Assembly: GCA_003529325.1 (NCBI GenBank)
Contig: DPVW01000423.1
Location: forward strand, 2,495 to 11,087
Length of the DNA: 8,593 bases
Reading direction: 5' to 3'
Source of the DNA: Candidatus Latescibacterota bacterium
GTDB taxonomy: Bacteria > Latescibacterota > UBA2968 > UBA8231
In this document: in pieces, positions 6,587 through 8,593 of the stretch
Numbering within the stretch: the first letter of the stretch is position 1
Layout of the letters: each line of letters opens with the position of its first letter
The notes under the pieces: model-generated
The model's database searches: none
Told to the model about the DNA's origin: nothing
The model's input: the letters and a program-made list of their open reading frames with translations, nothing else
Position numbers and translations under genes: made by a program

Positions 6587-7779
6587 TGATAAAATCTGCA
6601 CTTATCGGTTGTGGTGGGATCGCCGGCGCCCACGTGAAGGCACTGGCGGATCTGCACGAACGGGGCGTGACGGAAGCACCGCAGGTCGTGGCCGTGTGCG
6701 ACATCGACGAGGCCAGGGCCCAGGAGCGTGCCGCACAATTGGCCGCATTCGGCCCTGTGCCACGCGTATACGACGACATTGAGCAACTGCTTGCCACCGA
6801 AGACGAGGTCGAGGCGGTGGACATCTGTGCCCTGCACTCAGAGCACCACACCCTCGCCGAGGCGGCGTTGGCCTCTGGTCGGCATGTCATCATCGAGAAG
6901 CCACTCGGTATCACCGTCCGCGCCGCACGCCGAATCATCGATACGGCGGTGGCCACAAGGCGGGTCCTGGCGGTGGCGGAGAATTATCGGCGTTCGCCGA
7001 TGGAACGCGCCGTCAACTGGGCGATCCGCACGGGGCGTATTGGCCAACCGCGGCTGTTGTTGTGGCAGGACGTGGGAGAGGGTCTCGGCAAGTGGGGTTG
7101 GCGCAACTTTCGTTACCACGCCGGTGGTGGTTGGGTGCTGGACGGTGGCGTGCACTTCACTGACCTGTTCCGTTACCACCTTGGCCAACCGGCTCGTTCC
7201 GTCTACGCCGTGACCCGCCAGTTCGAGCCATATCGATATGACGATCCTGCAGAACGCACAGGTGCGTGGTCTGTCGATGTGGAAGACATGTCGGCGGCAA
7301 CGATTGAATTCGAGGGTGGTGCCGTCGTGCAGTGGACGTGGTCGGGCTCCTCCCCGGGGGAGCGCTTCAACCGTCGCACACTTTATGGCAGCGAGGGTTG
7401 CTTTGACTGGGAGACCGGTCTGTGGAGTCGAGACGGTAGCAATCTGTCGCGCGACGATCTACTCGCCGAGTATCGGGCGACGCTGAGTGTGGAGGAAGGG
7501 GAGCGCTGGTTCCCAGGCGGCACACAGAATACGATTGCCATCGAACTGGTCGACTTCGTCCGTGCGGTGCGCATCGGCACCGTACCCGAAGTAGACGGCC
7601 TCGAAGGGCTCCGAGCGCAGGCGATCTGCATGGCCATCTTCGAGTCGGCCCGGGCGGGGCAGCCCATGCCGGTGGAGGCCATCGAGTCCGGCCACAGCGA
7701 GGGCTACCAGGATGAGATCGATCAGGTCCTCGGCATCGGTGGCGACGAGACGCATGGCCACGATCACGATCATCACTAA
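6586..7779 (+). CDS. Gfo/Idh/MocA family oxidoreductase (third), with His-rich C-terminal tail
   Basis: A 397-residue Gfo/Idh/MocA protein with the most canonical motifs of the three. It has GCGGIAG (8-14), IIEKPLG with Lys104, ENYRR (131-135), and GGGWVLDGGVHFTD (179-192), where Asp185, His189 and Asp192 match the family's D-x-G-x-H-x-x-D. It is about 30 residues longer than the other two. The extra length includes a C-terminal tail ending in HGHDHDHH, five histidines in the last eight residues, of the kind that binds divalent metal. The ATG at 6586 overlaps the preceding TAA by one base, with an AGG 5 bases upstream. An in-frame ATG at 6520 would add 22 residues ahead of the Rossmann strand, inside the previous gene, and is rejected. 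The gene lies directly before the mannonate-dehydratase-like gene, so a uronate or aldonate redox step is plausible but unproven. Confidence 0.9.
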   Translation: MIKSALIGCGGIAGAHVKALADLHERGVTEAPQVVAVCDIDEARAQERAAQLAAFGPVPRVYDDIEQLLATEDEVEAVDICALHSEHHTLAEAALASGRHVIIEKPLGITVRAARRIIDTAVATRRVLAVAENYRRSPMERAVNWAIRTGRIGQPRLLLWQDVGEGLGKWGWRNFRYHAGGGWVLDGGVHFTDLFRYHLGQPARSVYAVTRQFEPYRYDDPAERTGAWSVDVEDMSAATIEFEGGAVVQWTWSGSSPGERFNRRTLYGSEGCFDWETGLWSRDGSNLSRDDLLAEYRATLSVEEGERWFPGGTQNTIAIELVDFVRAVRIGTVPEVDGLEGLRAQAICMAIFESARAGQPMPVEAIESGHSEGYQDEIDQVLGIGGDETHGHDHDHH

Positions 7780-7782
7780 GGA
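7778..7782 (+). promoter_or_regulatory. Ribosome binding site of the mannonate dehydratase-like gene
   Basis: AAGGA overlaps the stop codon of the third oxidoreductase and lies 8 bases before the ATG at 7791. The in-frame ATG at 7782 overlaps this site and so has no room for its own, which favours 7791 as the start. Confidence 0.6.
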
Positions 7783-7790
7783 TGGTGCGG

Positions 7791-8593
7791 ATGCGAATCC
7801 AGGACCAGCTCAACCACGCAAATGTCAACGACGAGAATATGGCCTTTTACCGGGCCATCGGTGTCGATGACCTAACCGTTTATCCGCCACCATTCGGTGC
7901 ACCGGACGGTCTGCACACACGGGCTGAAATGGCTGACTATCTCAAAGGCGTGCGCAAGCAGGCGGAGTCGCATGGTCTGCGCTTCACCAATATCGCCCTC
8001 GGTGGACCCGACGAGATCACCATGGCGCGACCGGAGCGGGACGCCAAGATCGAGGAGTGGTGTGATGTGCTGCGCGCCATGGGTGACGCCGGTGTGTCGA
8101 CACTGGGTTACAACTTCAAGCCCATCGGCAACTTCCGCACGACCTCCGCCATCGGCCGTGGGGGCGCCCGCTTCAGCACCTTCGATCGGGAGGAGTGGGA
8201 GCGCACCAAGGGGGAATGGCCGGATAAGCAGATCGACGAAGAGGGCATGTGGGCGAATATCACCTACTTCCTTGAACGTATGATTCCCGTCGCCGAGGCG
8301 TGTGGCGTGCGCATGGCGTTACATCCCGATGATCCACCGATTCCGGAGCCCATGGGCGGCGCCGCGCGTATCGTCTCGACTCTCGATCAGTACGAAAAGA
8401 TCTTCAATCACGTGCCGAGTGACAGCAATGCCATGCTGTTCTGTCAGGGCTGTGTCACGGAGATGGGTGTCGATGTCTACGACGCGATCCGCCGCATGGC
8501 GTCGCAGAACAAGATCGTCTACGTCCACTTCCGCAATGTGAAAGGTTCGGGAGACTATTTCGAGGAAGTTTTCGTCGACGAGGGGGATGTCGA
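7791..8593 (+). CDS. uxuA: UxuA-like D-mannonate dehydratase, 3' end outside window
   Basis: First 267 residues of a TIM-barrel dehydratase of the UxuA family, which converts D-mannonate to 2-keto-3-deoxy-D-gluconate in hexuronate breakdown using Mn2+ or a similar metal. The metal site matches the family: His178 in ALHPDDPPIP, Cys218 in FCQGC, His246 in YVHFRNVKG. Their spacing is close to that I recall for the Streptococcus suis enzyme (His199, Cys237, His264). The fourth ligand, an Asp, would lie past the window end. The sequence stops at the conserved EGDVD. The N-terminus (MRIQDQLNHANVNDEN) lacks the W-Y/F-G...D-x-V opening of classical UxuA, so this is a divergent branch and the substrate may be a different aldonic acid. 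It starts 11 bp after the third oxidoreductase. The ATG at 7791 is chosen by its Shine-Dalgarno. Confidence 0.85.
   Translation, partial: MRIQDQLNHANVNDENMAFYRAIGVDDLTVYPPPFGAPDGLHTRAEMADYLKGVRKQAESHGLRFTNIALGGPDEITMARPERDAKIEEWCDVLRAMGDAGVSTLGYNFKPIGNFRTTSAIGRGGARFSTFDREEWERTKGEWPDKQIDEEGMWANITYFLERMIPVAEACGVRMALHPDDPPIPEPMGGAARIVSTLDQYEKIFNHVPSDSNAMLFCQGCVTEMGVDVYDAIRRMASQNKIVYVHFRNVKGSGDYFEEVFVDEGDV

Noticed and set aside
6399..6956. 185-residue open frame on the minus strand
   Set aside because: Spans the junction of two well-supported plus-strand oxidoreductase genes and has a Ser/Ala/Thr/Arg-rich composition typical of an antisense shadow.
7897..8283. 128-residue plus-strand open frame in another reading frame
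   Set aside because: Arg/Ser/Pro-rich shadow of the UxuA-like gene, which is open through the window end with conserved metal-site motifs.

Overview
The window is a densely packed carbohydrate-catabolism locus from a GC-rich (about 60% by eye) bacterium. It holds eight protein genes and almost no non-coding DNA. I see no tRNA, rRNA, CRISPR array, insertion sequence or phage gene. The mix is a GH127/DUF1680 glycosidase, a creatininase-family hydrolase, an Ldh2-type dehydrogenase, three Gfo/Idh/MocA oxidoreductases, an orphan TIM-barrel-like protein and a UxuA-like mannonate dehydratase. It resembles the sugar-oxidoreductase-rich genomes of uncultured marine or sponge lineages such as Latescibacterota, Poribacteria or Planctomycetota. 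That placement is an inference from gene content only.

Layout. Bases 1-3046 (+ strand) form one tightly coupled transcription unit: the 3' part of a GH127-like glycosidase, a creatininase-family hydrolase and a malate/L-lactate (Ldh2) family dehydrogenase. The start and stop codons overlap at both junctions (ATGA, then TGATG). A convergent gene for a Gfo/Idh/MocA oxidoreductase lies on the minus strand at 3055-4149. The 8-bp gap between the two converging stop codons lies inside a perfect 7-bp-stem hairpin that includes both stops. Only 44 bp separates that gene from a divergent second plus-strand unit (4194 to beyond 8593). This unit holds an unrecognised TIM-barrel-like protein with a Cys-x-Cys-x-x-Cys motif, two more Gfo/Idh/MocA oxidoreductases and a UxuA-family mannonate dehydratase cut by the window end. 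Its junctions are 2 bp, a 1-bp overlap and 11 bp.

Working together (inference). GH127 would release a sugar, most likely arabinofuranose-like, from a polysaccharide or glycoprotein. The NAD(P)-dependent Gfo/Idh/MocA and Ldh2 enzymes would oxidise or reduce the sugar or sugar acid. The UxuA-like enzyme would dehydrate an aldonic acid to a 2-keto-3-deoxy acid. The roles of the creatininase-like and TIM-barrel-like proteins are unknown, and they are the most likely source of new chemistry. No transporter, kinase, aldolase or regulator is visible, so the pathway probably continues beyond both edges.
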